NCBI GenBank assembly: GCA_024278655.1
Contig: JAJRSV010000175.1
Location: 1 to 6,988 of the forward strand
Source: Bacteroidota bacterium
Lineage (GTDB): Bacteria > Bacteroidota > Ignavibacteria > Ignavibacteriales > Ignavibacteriaceae
Reading direction: 5' to 3'
DNA: 6,988 nt
Shown here: positions 1 through 6,734 of the stretch, piece after piece
How positions within the stretch are numbered: the first letter of the stretch is position 1
Layout: each line of letters starts with the position of its first letter
Program-made: the position numbers and the translations under genes
Notes under the pieces: model-generated
Databases searched by the model: none
What the model saw: the letters and a program-made list of their open reading frames with translations, nothing else
What the model was told of the DNA's origin: nothing

Positions 1-876
1 CGCAGGGAAAAAATATTAAAGTTAATCAATCAAATTGATGAACTGCCCGTCGATCCTGATGTGTTGAGCAATGTTTTATACATCCTGAATGATAACAGGG
101 CTAACGTTACATAGTTATCGAATGCAATCAGAAGAGATCATGGTTTGTTCCTTAAAATACTGAGTGCGGCAAACTCTCCGTTAAACGGATTGCCGGGCAG
201 GGTATATTCAGCGGATTATGCAATTGTGCTGCTCGGCTTCGAAAATATTAAGAAGATTGTAAAAGAGACAGACGTAAAAAACAATCCGGAATTTTTCGAT
301 TCTTCCCTTTGGTACAGGAATTCGTTCTGGCGACATTCGGTAATGGTTGTGAATACGGCTAAACAGTTTGCAGAGGATTTTAATTACCGGAAGACCGATT
401 ACATTTCTACCGCTGCGTTCCTGCACGATATCGGAATACTAATCATACGTGAGTTTTTCCCCGATGAATATGAAGAGATAAATCTTTTGGCTACCGAACA
501 AAATATAAACCGTCTGAAAGCCGAAGAAATTGTTCTGGGAACAAATCATTCGGAAATCGGAAAAATGATTCTGCAGAAGATGAATCTTCCCGATTTGATT
601 TCCGAAGCGGTTAAGTTTCATCACCTGCCTTCGAAAGCGAATGAAGCGTTATTGATTTCCGCAATCATTCATCTTTCGGATTTGATGATAAGCTTTATGG
701 GTATGAGCAACATCGATTGGGATAACGATTTACAGGTTGACGATAACATTATTTCAATTCTTAACCTGAACAGCGGCAGGTACGGCGACCAGTTAACATT
801 CGTATTTCATGAGCTGCTGCAGGAAATAATTAATAAAAACCGTACTCAGAAAAGAAATGATTACTACTTCTCATAA
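1..876 (+). pseudogene. HDOD-domain signalling protein, 5'-partial, interrupted by in-frame TAG
   Basis: Frame 1 is homologous-looking across the whole interval except for a TAG at 112-114. Before the stop it encodes an HDOD opening, including the motif DELPVDPDVL. Directly after it the same frame continues with LSNAIRRDHG, then LKILSAANSP and AIVLLGFENIKKIV, the classic HDOD helices. Numbering from the TTG at 145, H64, the pair H94-D95 (FLHDIG), H135, H159-H160 and D179 follow. The HD pair that many HDOD proteins lose is therefore present. HDOD proteins are non-enzymatic or cryptic relatives of HD-domain phosphohydrolases that act in signalling, and some are linked to motility. The true start lies upstream of the window. 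A piece restarting at TTG 145 would lack the first helices, and it has no good Shine-Dalgarno sequence. I read this as a nonsense-mutated gene or a sequence error rather than a short functional gene. The gene lies 38 bases before the next one on the same strand, so it probably belongs to the same operon. Confidence 0.75.
112..114 (+). other. In-frame TAG inside the HDOD domain
   Basis: The codon series around it reads GTT ACA TAG TTA TCG AAT in frame 1, with HDOD-like sequence on both sides and no frame change. One base substitution from CAG, AAG, GAG or another sense codon explains it. It is the only in-frame stop inside any of the recognisable genes here. Confidence 0.85.
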
Positions 877-914
877 TAATTTATTGTTAACATAAAAACG
901 GAATTGCTTTAACA

Positions 915-2207
915 GTGAGAGTTCTGAAAGATACAAATGTAAGGTACAAATCGTTTGTTGATATGTTGTACGCCGGCAGCGGTACAGCGGAACCGGCAGA
1001 AACAGTAATCGACCTGCCGGAAAATAAAGAGCCGGCTGACAACAACGGTTTGCGGTTGATAAATGCGTTTGCAAAGAAAATTGAAAACGCGAAAACCGTT
1101 ATCGATACTACCGAAACGTTAAGCTCGTTTTTCGGAAACAATTTCGGTGTTACCGGTTCCGAAATATTTCTTTTCGATAAATCAAAGAAGAACCTCGTCC
1201 CGCTCGGTATAAACAAGAACGGCAGGTTCCTTTCGCTTATTAAACACTTAACCGACGAAGAGTCAATCGACTGGATATTTAGTAAACGTAACCATACCGG
1301 TTACTCCGAACTGATGACTTACAACTTAAACGGAGTTAATACAAAACTGTTGATTGTTCCAATCTTCTACAAAGGAAGGAGAAAAGGAATTCTGTTAATC
1401 AGTTCGTTGAGGAATATTTTTTCGGACAACTCCGGAACATACGAGATTGTTGAAAGCATTCTGAATATGACGATGAGCAGAATAGAATTATTGATGTACA
1501 AAAAGCAATTAAAAGATGCTGCACGGGAACTCCAGGTATATCAATCGAAAAGCTCCAACGATGTACGGCTGCTTGCAATAGGCGAATTGGCTTTGGGTGC
1601 AATTGAAGGATTGCTGAATCCGATGCAGATAATTTTAAGTTACGCAGAGATGCTTGCGAAAGAGAATAACTCAAGCGACAATGAAGCGGTTGACGTTATT
1701 AAAGAACAGGTGAATGAAGTAAGCAAAGTTATTTCGGGCATAATAAGATTCTCTCAGAGAGATAAAGAATCGTTCAGGATACAACCGGTAAATATTAATG
1801 TACTGCTGAATGAGTTCAACAGCATCGCCGAACAATCGGTTAAGAATAAAAATTACGAGCTGATTTTGGACCTTCAAAAAAATCTGCCCACGATTTTAAG
1901 CAACAGGAATCAAATTTACCAACTGTTTACCAATGTGTTTACGCTTATTCTTTCAAACGCCTCGAACGAAGGCGGTATTTTTATTCAAACAAGGTTTAAT
2001 GACGATAACGTAACCATGAGAATAAACTTTACCGGCTATATGCCTGTGTTGAATGAGCAGCCGGATGAACACAGCGGCGATTTAACAATAGATATTATAC
2101 GCAGTATAATGGAAAAGCATGAAGGCAGTTTGGAAACAAGTTCATCACAACAAACCGGCTCAACAATCGTACTAACTTTTCCGCTTCAAAGGAAGAAAGT
2201 GAAATGA
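915..2207 (+). CDS. GAF-domain histidine-kinase-like protein, probable pseudokinase
   Basis: This 430-residue soluble protein has no signal peptide or membrane helix. Residues about 60-190 look like a GAF sensor domain (IFLFDKSKKNLVPLG, then LLIVPIFYKGRRKGILLIS), followed by a helical linker at about 190-217. Residues 218-282 align with the dimerisation/phosphotransfer domain of sensor kinases: GELALGAIEGLLNPMQIIL matches the usual GELAxGxAHExxNPL pattern, but Glu231 sits where the phosphorylated His should be. Residues about 295-425 have the shape of an HATPase_c domain, ending in IIRSIMEKHEGSLET and STIVLTFPL. However, the N box lacks its catalytic Asn, the DxGxG box reads NFTGYM, the ATP lid is missing and the GxGLGL box reads SGDLTIDI. 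It probably neither binds ATP normally nor autophosphorylates; a scaffold or sensor role is inferred. The GTG at 915 is the first plausible start after the stop at 888-890, but it lacks a strong ribosome site. An ATG at 963 (residue 17) is the alternative. Confidence 0.8.
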   Translation: MRVLKDTNVRYKSFVDMLYAGSGTAEPAETVIDLPENKEPADNNGLRLINAFAKKIENAKTVIDTTETLSSFFGNNFGVTGSEIFLFDKSKKNLVPLGINKNGRFLSLIKHLTDEESIDWIFSKRNHTGYSELMTYNLNGVNTKLLIVPIFYKGRRKGILLISSLRNIFSDNSGTYEIVESILNMTMSRIELLMYKKQLKDAARELQVYQSKSSNDVRLLAIGELALGAIEGLLNPMQIILSYAEMLAKENNSSDNEAVDVIKEQVNEVSKVISGIIRFSQRDKESFRIQPVNINVLLNEFNSIAEQSVKNKNYELILDLQKNLPTILSNRNQIYQLFTNVFTLILSNASNEGGIFIQTRFNDDNVTMRINFTGYMPVLNEQPDEHSGDLTIDIIRSIMEKHEGSLETSSSQQTGSTIVLTFPLQRKKVK

Positions 2208-2827
2208 AACTATCATCTGTAATATTGCTGGTATTCGTTACCGTTTTTCAGATGAACATATCCGCACAGGAAACGAAGCCGGAAGAATTAAAAATCAGTA
2301 CAAGAGAGAACACCGGTGCACAGGAAAATGTAATAGACATCAGAAAGATTGTTGAGCGGCAGATTCAGGCGGCGGTTAACCGCAGATACAATAAAGTGCT
2401 GAATGAATCGCTCAAAAATATCATACAGGTAGAGAGTGCCGATAAAAAAGAAACAAACCGGCTATCGGGTTTCGGTTCATCCTTTTTGAAAATGATTGAT
2501 ACAAGAATAATTGTTCTGTTGGCTGCAGGAATTGTATTGGTTGCAGCAATCGGTTACCGGAGAAAAAGATTGAACGGCAATAAAGAAGATGAACGATTAC
2601 CCGATCTTAAAAAAAGAATAGCGATGATAAGAAATGAAGAACCGGTGATTATAGAGAGCAGCGGTTTAAGTGAAGTAAGAAAAAATCTCCGCTCGATGCC
2701 GCTTGAAGGAAAAAGCTACGGTAAAGCTAAACCCGATATTTCGAAAAGAGCGAAGGAACTTAACGTATCGAAGGGAGAGATTTTGCTTGCTGCAAAGCTC
2801 CGTTCGTATGAGACGGCAGGAAGGTAA
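2204..2827 (+). CDS. Unrecognised single-pass membrane protein in flagellar operon
   Basis: I do not recognise the family. The 207-residue product begins with a signal peptide (about residues 1-21, cleavage likely after NISA). A charged, helix-prone outer segment (about 22-98) comes next, then one transmembrane helix (about 101-118, IIVLLAAGIVLVAAIG) followed by YRRKR, which places the rest in the cytoplasm. The tail ends in KRAKELNVSKGEILLAAKL (about 181-199). This short helix-turn-helix-like pattern resembles the C-terminal motif of DUF6115/SwrB- or DUF2802-type proteins found beside flagellar genes elsewhere; that likeness is from memory and is only a lead. A FliO-like topology was considered, but no FliO signature is visible. 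The start codon overlaps the previous stop as ATGA, with AAAGGA at 2188-2193 as ribosome site, so translation is probably coupled to the pseudokinase gene. An accessory role in flagellar assembly or motility is inferred from context. Confidence 0.8.
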   Translation: MKLSSVILLVFVTVFQMNISAQETKPEELKISTRENTGAQENVIDIRKIVERQIQAAVNRRYNKVLNESLKNIIQVESADKKETNRLSGFGSSFLKMIDTRIIVLLAAGIVLVAAIGYRRKRLNGNKEDERLPDLKKRIAMIRNEEPVIIESSGLSEVRKNLRSMPLEGKSYGKAKPDISKRAKELNVSKGEILLAAKLRSYETAGR

Positions 2828-2836
2828 ACGGGTGAG

Positions 2837-2884
2837 ATGATAAAAGGAAAAAAGGAATTAAAAATTTTCAGGAGAAAAACATGA
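2837..2884 (+). other. Possible 15-codon leader ORF before flgF
   Basis: ATG at 2837 opens MIKGKKELKIFRRKT and ends at a TGA (2882-2884) that overlaps the flgF start as ATGA. AGGAAGG at about 2819-2825 could serve as ribosome site, 11 bases upstream. The peptide is strongly basic. A purine-rich spacer can produce such an ORF by chance, and there is no homology evidence. Confidence 0.2.
2870..2874 (+). promoter_or_regulatory. flgF ribosome binding site
   Basis: AGGAG lies six bases before the ATG at 2881. It selects that start over the repeated upstream ATG at 2837. Confidence 0.75.
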
Positions 2885-3588
2885 TAAAAGGAATTTATTA
2901 CGCCGCGCGAAGTTTGAACAACGGTTTTCAGAAGATGAACAACATTGCAAATAACCTGGCGAACATAAACACTACCGGTTACAAAAGGCAGATTCCTTTT
3001 TCGGAGATGATGATTAAAGCCGGGCAATCGGAAGTAACCCAGTTTACTGATTTTGCGCAGGGAAATTTTATCCAAACATCAAGTCAGCTCGATTTGGCAA
3101 TTTCGGGCGACGGGTTTTTTGCTGTGCAAACTCCATCGGGAATCAGGTTGACGAGAAACGGGCATTTCAATTTATCGGATGACGGTTTCATTCTCGATCA
3201 GAACGGTAACAAATTGTTGGGAACAAAAGGTGCTATCAACCTTAACGATTTTATTTTCGATAAGGAACAGGATATAAAAATAATGACTAACGGCGATATT
3301 TATCTTAACGATCAGTTGATTGATACATTGCTTGTGCTGAAAGCCGATAATCCTTTAACATTGCAACGCGACAGCAACCTCGATTTCTTTTCTCCTTCGG
3401 AAGATTACTTTCCTGTTGACGAAAATAATTTTAAGATAATGCAGGGTTACCTCGAAGAGTCGAACGTAAATCCTATTGTCGAAATGGAATCGATGATAAA
3501 GACGAGCTCCGATTATCAATCATCGTATAAGATAATCAACTTTTTGGATAAGTCGTTAGAAAAAGCAAATGAAATCGGAAAAGTATAA
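2881..3588 (+). CDS. flgF: Flagellar proximal rod protein FlgF
   Basis: The 235-residue product has the N-terminal rod-family signature NNIANNLANINTTGYKRQ (about 20-37), the central LDLAISGDGFFAVQ block (about 70-83) with LTRNGHFNLSDDGFILD after it, and the C-terminal QGYLEESNVNPIVEMESMI block (about 188-206). These N- and C-terminal segments form the coiled coil that packs the rod. The hydrophobic pattern has no cleavable signal, as expected for a substrate of the flagellar type III export apparatus. It is slightly shorter than typical FlgF (about 250). The choice of FlgF over FlgG rests on the shorter length, the more divergent N-terminus (MIKGIYYAARSL instead of RALRTAASGM), and position immediately before an unmistakable flgG. 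It assembles in the periplasmic rod above FlgB and FlgC, whose genes are not in the window. Confidence 0.9.
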   Translation: MIKGIYYAARSLNNGFQKMNNIANNLANINTTGYKRQIPFSEMMIKAGQSEVTQFTDFAQGNFIQTSSQLDLAISGDGFFAVQTPSGIRLTRNGHFNLSDDGFILDQNGNKLLGTKGAINLNDFIFDKEQDIKIMTNGDIYLNDQLIDTLLVLKADNPLTLQRDSNLDFFSPSEDYFPVDENNFKIMQGYLEESNVNPIVEMESMIKTSSDYQSSYKIINFLDKSLEKANEIGKV

Positions 3589-3590
3589 TT

Positions 3591-3597
3591 AAAGGAG
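3591..3597 (+). promoter_or_regulatory. flgG ribosome binding site
   Basis: AAAGGAG lies seven bases before the ATG at 3605, an ideal spacing that supports this start and a high rate of translation for the abundant distal rod subunit. Confidence 0.8.
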
Positions 3598-3604
3598 ATT
3601 AACC

Positions 3605-4405
3605 ATGCCGAACAGAGCATTAAGAACAGCCGCATCGGGAATGTATGCGCAGCAGCTTAACATTGAAGTTATTGCCAACAACATTGCAAACGTTAACACC
3701 AACGGATACAAAAAGAACAAACCCGAGTTCCGGGATTTGATGTATCAGGAGGTTTCCACAAATCCGTTGTCAACTTCCGAGCCGGGGGTGATGGACGTTT
3801 CGAACAAAACCATCCAGGTTGGTATCGGTGTTAAGCCATCGTCCAACTTAAAGATTTTTCAGCAGGGCGATTTGCTCGAAACAAACAATCAATTCGACTT
3901 GGCTATTAACGGCGACGGTTTCTTTCAATTGAGGAAAAGCGACGGGACGATTGTTTACACAAGAGACGGCTCGTTCAAACTGAACGGCGACGGGCAGCTT
4001 GTTTCGTCAAGCGGATATGTTTTGGAACCGGACATAACTTTTACCGAAGATGCGGTCGGGTTTGTTGTAAGCCGTAACGGAACAATCGAAAGCCGTGAAA
4101 CTACAGGCGATAGTTTTGTTGTAGGCGATATTGAACTGGCAAGGTTCATCAATCCAGCCGGGTTAAAAGCTATCGGCGACAATCTTTTCGTGGAAACCGA
4201 AGCTTCCGGTCAGCCGATACTGGGAACACCCGGAGAAAACGGCTTCGGCGAAATTCACCAGGGATATATCGAATCGTCGAATGTTGATATTGTTGAAGAG
4301 ATGATTGCGATGATAACAGCGCAGCGTGCTTACGAAATAAATTCCAAAACAGTAAAGACGGTTGAAGAGATGATGTCGATGGCAAATAATCTTAAAAGAG
4401 GTTAA
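3605..4405 (+). CDS. flgG: Flagellar distal rod protein FlgG
   Basis: At 266 residues this is the usual FlgG length. The N-terminus RALRTAASGMYAQQLNIE with VIANNIANVNTNGYKKNKPE (to about residue 40) is nearly canonical. The FlgG-specific loop at about 41-66 (DLMYQEV and onward) follows, then QVGIGVKPSS, LAINGDGFFQLR (about 99-110), YTRDGSFKLNGDGQLV, and the conserved C-terminal tail GYIESSNVDIVEEMIAMI, AQRAYEINSKTVKTVEEM (about 220-256). FlgG forms the distal rod that passes through the P and L rings, and is exported through the flagellar type III apparatus without a signal peptide. The gene follows flgF by 16 bases and precedes flgA by six. Nothing is missing or unusual in it. Confidence 0.96.
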   Translation: MPNRALRTAASGMYAQQLNIEVIANNIANVNTNGYKKNKPEFRDLMYQEVSTNPLSTSEPGVMDVSNKTIQVGIGVKPSSNLKIFQQGDLLETNNQFDLAINGDGFFQLRKSDGTIVYTRDGSFKLNGDGQLVSSSGYVLEPDITFTEDAVGFVVSRNGTIESRETTGDSFVVGDIELARFINPAGLKAIGDNLFVETEASGQPILGTPGENGFGEIHQGYIESSNVDIVEEMIAMITAQRAYEINSKTVKTVEEMMSMANNLKRG

Positions 4406-4411
4406 ACAATA

Positions 4412-5059
4412 ATGCGTTTGCTAATTCTATCTGTACTGTTTTTGGTTGCATCTGCTGATGCACAAATTGAGGAGAAGATAGAACCGTATCTTAATACTCA
4501 ATTAAAGAATTACGATAAGATAGAATTCGAAATATTAAAAACACCGTCTGATTATTCTTCAATAAAAATATTGAGTGAAAAAAAATTAAAAGTGATAGGT
4601 AACTACGCTTACATACCTGTTGAGATTGTTAAGAAGAAAAAAACTTCCCAATCGTATATAACGGTTAAACTCAAACTTTACAAAAACGTTTTAACGGCGG
4701 TAAGAGATATTAAAGCGAAAGAAGAGCTAACTGCCAACGACTTTACAACCGGTCTGCAGGATGTAGCGGCGGTAAAGGGAAAGCCTGTTACCGAACCGGA
4801 TACCGTTTCGTTTTTCAGGAGTAAAAGAAATTTGCACGAAGGAGAAATTCTTACGGAAAATAAAATTGAGAAAATTCCGGTAATTAAAATCGGCAGCAGG
4901 GTTAAAGCGAGTATTGTGCAGGGAAATGTGATGATACAAACCGAAGCCGTAAGCAAACAGGAAGGCGGTGCGGGCGATATCATCAGGATTGTTACAACAG
5001 ACAAAAAACAATTTAAAGCAAAAGTAATAGATTCAAACAACGTACTTATAACCGAGTAA
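4412..5059 (+). CDS. flgA: P-ring assembly chaperone FlgA
   Basis: FlgA is the periplasmic chaperone for polymerisation of FlgI into the P ring. The 215-residue product starts with a signal peptide (residues about 1-17, ending SADA, then QIEEK). An SAF-type module covers about 92-152 (LTAVRDIKAKEELTANDF, then RNLHEGEILTENKIEK), and the C-terminal beta domain reads IGSRVKASIVQGNVMIQTEA and GGAGDIIRIVTTDKKQFKAKV (about 160-206). The segment between the signal peptide and the SAF domain is divergent and lysine-rich, with KKKK at about 74-77. Its DNA looks more AT-rich than the neighbours and holds runs of seven and eight A. AAAGAGG at 4395-4401, inside the end of flgG, is the ribosome site, ten bases before the ATG. 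Its place directly ahead of flgH and flgI fits its function. Confidence 0.9.
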   Translation: MRLLILSVLFLVASADAQIEEKIEPYLNTQLKNYDKIEFEILKTPSDYSSIKILSEKKLKVIGNYAYIPVEIVKKKKTSQSYITVKLKLYKNVLTAVRDIKAKEELTANDFTTGLQDVAAVKGKPVTEPDTVSFFRSKRNLHEGEILTENKIEKIPVIKIGSRVKASIVQGNVMIQTEAVSKQEGGAGDIIRIVTTDKKQFKAKVIDSNNVLITE

Positions 5060-5062
5060 ATT

Positions 5063-5635
5063 ATGAAAACTATAATAACATCACTACTGATTTTACTGAC
5101 CGGACTAACAGCCGCACAGGATATGAGGCAGAATGCATTTGCATCTCTTTTTTCAGACCAGAAAGCAAGCAGAATAGGCGATGCAATTACAATTGTGGTT
5201 ATCGAATTTTCACAGGCATCGAACAATGCACAAACAACAACCGGAAGAAGCAGCGATATCGGTTTAACAGCCGGCGGTTCGGTTTACGGTAAAGATTTGC
5301 CCGGCACCGATGTATCGCTCGGAACAACAAACGATTTCCGTGGCTCTGGTGCAACTAAAACATCCGGTATGATAAGAACGAAAATCAGTGCAACTATCGA
5401 TTCGGTTTTGGCAAACGGCAACCTGCTTATAAGAGGCAGCAGAAAAATTGTAATCAACGGCGAAGAGCAGACAATCTTCATCAAAGGCATTGTTCGAACG
5501 ACCGATATAAATCCCGATAACTCTGTTCTTTCGTACAACATATCGGAAGCCGAAATAAGGATTGAAGGCAGCGGAAGAATAGCCGATTCGCAAAGTCCCG
5601 GCTGGCTTACTAAACTGTTCCATTGGTTGTTTTAG
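5063..5635 (+). CDS. flgH: Flagellar L-ring protein FlgH, lacking the lipobox cysteine
   Basis: FlgH forms the outer-membrane L ring around the rod. Characteristic stretches are SLFSDQKASRIGDAITIVV (about 28-46), the SGMIRTKISATIDSVLANGN block (about 101-120), LLIRGSRKIVINGEEQTI (about 121-138), IKGIVRTTDINPDNSVLS (about 140-157), ISEAEIRIEGSGRIAD (about 160-175) and the final WLTKLFHWLF. At 190 residues it is somewhat shorter than proteobacterial FlgH (about 220-235). FlgH is normally a lipoprotein, but here the leader reads LLILLTGLTAAQ: Leu15 sits where LTGC would be expected, and the protein has no cysteine at all. It is probably cut by signal peptidase I near TAA/Q. The start lies three bases after the flgA stop with only a weak GAG-type ribosome site, which implies coupling. 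The TAG stop overlaps the flgI ribosome site. Confidence 0.94.
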   Translation: MKTIITSLLILLTGLTAAQDMRQNAFASLFSDQKASRIGDAITIVVIEFSQASNNAQTTTGRSSDIGLTAGGSVYGKDLPGTDVSLGTTNDFRGSGATKTSGMIRTKISATIDSVLANGNLLIRGSRKIVINGEEQTIFIKGIVRTTDINPDNSVLSYNISEAEIRIEGSGRIADSQSPGWLTKLFHWLF

Positions 5636-5639
5636 GAGG
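5634..5639 (+). promoter_or_regulatory. Strong flgI ribosome binding site overlapping flgH stop
   Basis: AGGAGG shares its first two bases with the flgH TAG stop. Spacing is four bases to the ATG at 5644 but only one to the ATG at 5641, so 5644 is the more likely start. The site argues against the in-frame TTG at 5623. Confidence 0.75.
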
Positions 5640-5643
5640 TATG

Positions 5644-6732
5644 ATGAAAAAAATTTTATTGATACTTATTGTTTTTGTTTCAGCGAATTTATTTGCACAG
5701 CGGATTAAAGATATTTCGTACCTGTCCGGTGAAAACTCACAGCAAATAATCGGTTACGGGTTGGTGGTGGGTTTGGCAAGCACCGGCGATACTTACCGTA
5801 CAAAGTTTACCGTGCAATCGATTACAAGTATGTTAAAGAGATTCGGCATTACCGTTCCTCAAACCGACCTGCGAACACGAAACGTTGCCGCCGTTATGGT
5901 AACCGCTACGTTGGACCCCTACTTAAAACCCGGCGCAAAGTTCGATGTTAATGTTTCTTCGATGGGTGATGCTTCGAGTCTGCTCGGCGGAGTTTTGCTA
6001 ATGACACCGCTTTCAGGAATGGACGGACAGGTTTATGCATTTGCACAGGGTCCGGTCTCTATCGGCGGTTACGATTTCCGAACTCCAACCGGCGGCAGGG
6101 TTGCTAAAAATCATGCTTTAGCCGGCAGGGTGCCCGACGGCGGTGTGCTGCAAAAACCTATCAGCTTGAATTTTATTAACGGACAGGAACTCACATTATT
6201 ATTGCGTGAACCTGATATGACAACGGCGTATAATATTTCAACTGCTATTAACTCTCAGTTTGGTGACAAAACCGCTATGGCAATCGATGCATCGGAAGTT
6301 AAAGTGAAAATACCGCAGGATAAAATGGATAATGTTGTAGCATTCGTGTCGGAGCTTGAATTGATAAATGTTGAAACCGATAACTCGGCAAAGGTTGTAC
6401 TTAACGAAAGAACCGGAACTATTGTAGCTGGCGAAAACGTAAGAATAAAACCGTGCACAATTTCTTACGGCAGTTTAAGCATCATAATCCGGTCGTACCC
6501 GATTATTTCGCAGCCGGGTGCTTTTTCGAACGGAACAACGGCTATTTTTAATAATCAGGTACCGACTGCTACGGTTGATTCGACAAATACTATTGCAATT
6601 ACAGGTGCGACGAATGTTCAGGAAGTTGCTTCTGCTTTGAACTCGCTTAAGGTATCTCCCAAAGATATCATTTCGATTTTCCAGGCGCTTAAAGAAGCAG
6701 ACGCTTTAGTGGGTGAACTAATTATTTTATAA
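5644..6732 (+). CDS. flgI: Flagellar P-ring protein FlgI
   Basis: FlgI is the periplasmic subunit of the P ring that surrounds the distal rod at the peptidoglycan. The 362-residue product has a Sec signal peptide (KKILLILIVFVSANLFA, cut before QRIKDIS). Near-canonical family blocks follow: QQIIGYGLVVGLASTGDT (about 33-50), RNVAAVMVTATLDPYLKPG (79-97), DVNVSSMGDASSLLGGVLLM (101-120), MTPLSGMDGQVYAFAQGPV (120-138), NHALAGRVPDGG (156-167), PDMTTAYNISTAIN (190-203) and VVLNERTGTIVAGENVRI (251-268). The C-terminus ISIFQALKEADALVGELIIL is typical. The only cysteine is Cys271, at the first of the two positions that form a disulfide in E. coli FlgI; the second position carries Ala354. Length and domain content are normal and the gene is intact. 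It overlaps nothing at 5644, while the ATG at 5641 would add one Met. Confidence 0.97.
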   Translation: MKKILLILIVFVSANLFAQRIKDISYLSGENSQQIIGYGLVVGLASTGDTYRTKFTVQSITSMLKRFGITVPQTDLRTRNVAAVMVTATLDPYLKPGAKFDVNVSSMGDASSLLGGVLLMTPLSGMDGQVYAFAQGPVSIGGYDFRTPTGGRVAKNHALAGRVPDGGVLQKPISLNFINGQELTLLLREPDMTTAYNISTAINSQFGDKTAMAIDASEVKVKIPQDKMDNVVAFVSELELINVETDNSAKVVLNERTGTIVAGENVRIKPCTISYGSLSIIIRSYPIISQPGAFSNGTTAIFNNQVPTATVDSTNTIAITGATNVQEVASALNSLKVSPKDIISIFQALKEADALVGELIIL

Positions 6733-6734
6733 GC

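Larger units (their letters stand above)
2837..2893 (+). repeat. 13-base direct repeat flanking the flgF ribosome site
   Basis: ATGATAAAAGGAA occurs exactly at 2837-2849 and again at 2881-2893, where it is the flgF start. The copies are 44 bases apart. The copy upstream may be a remnant duplicated start region or a coincidence in purine-rich DNA. Confidence 0.6.

Noticed and set aside
112..114. TAG recoded to an amino acid throughout this genome
   Set aside because: No other recognisable gene in the window contains an in-frame TAG, glutamine is written with CAA/CAG throughout, and flgH ends naturally at TAG.
140..145. ATG at 140 and TTG at 145 as the true start of the HDOD gene
   Set aside because: The ATG is in another frame. 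The TTG lies in the middle of an HDOD helix, with clear domain sequence upstream in the same frame.
877..914. Promoter or terminator between the HDOD and pseudokinase genes
   Set aside because: The 38 bases are AT-rich, but I see no stable hairpin with a T-tract and no convincing promoter pair.
887..1216. 109-codon open frame on the - strand over the start of the pseudokinase gene
   Set aside because: The + strand frame has recognisable GAF sequence, and the - strand product has no recognisable motif and no ribosome site that I can see.
4571..4650. Runs of seven and eight A in flgA as programmed slippage sites
   Set aside because: The frame is intact across both and FlgA motifs continue normally, so they are explained by lysine codons in an AT-rich stretch.
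4678..5226. 182-codon open frame on the - strand across flgA and flgH
   Set aside because: It lies entirely opposite two well supported genes, and its hydrophobic, serine-rich translation looks like an antisense shadow.
5623..5643. flgI starting at TTG 5623
   Set aside because: That start would precede the AGGAGG site and add residues before an ideal signal peptide. ATG 5644 (or 5641) fits better.
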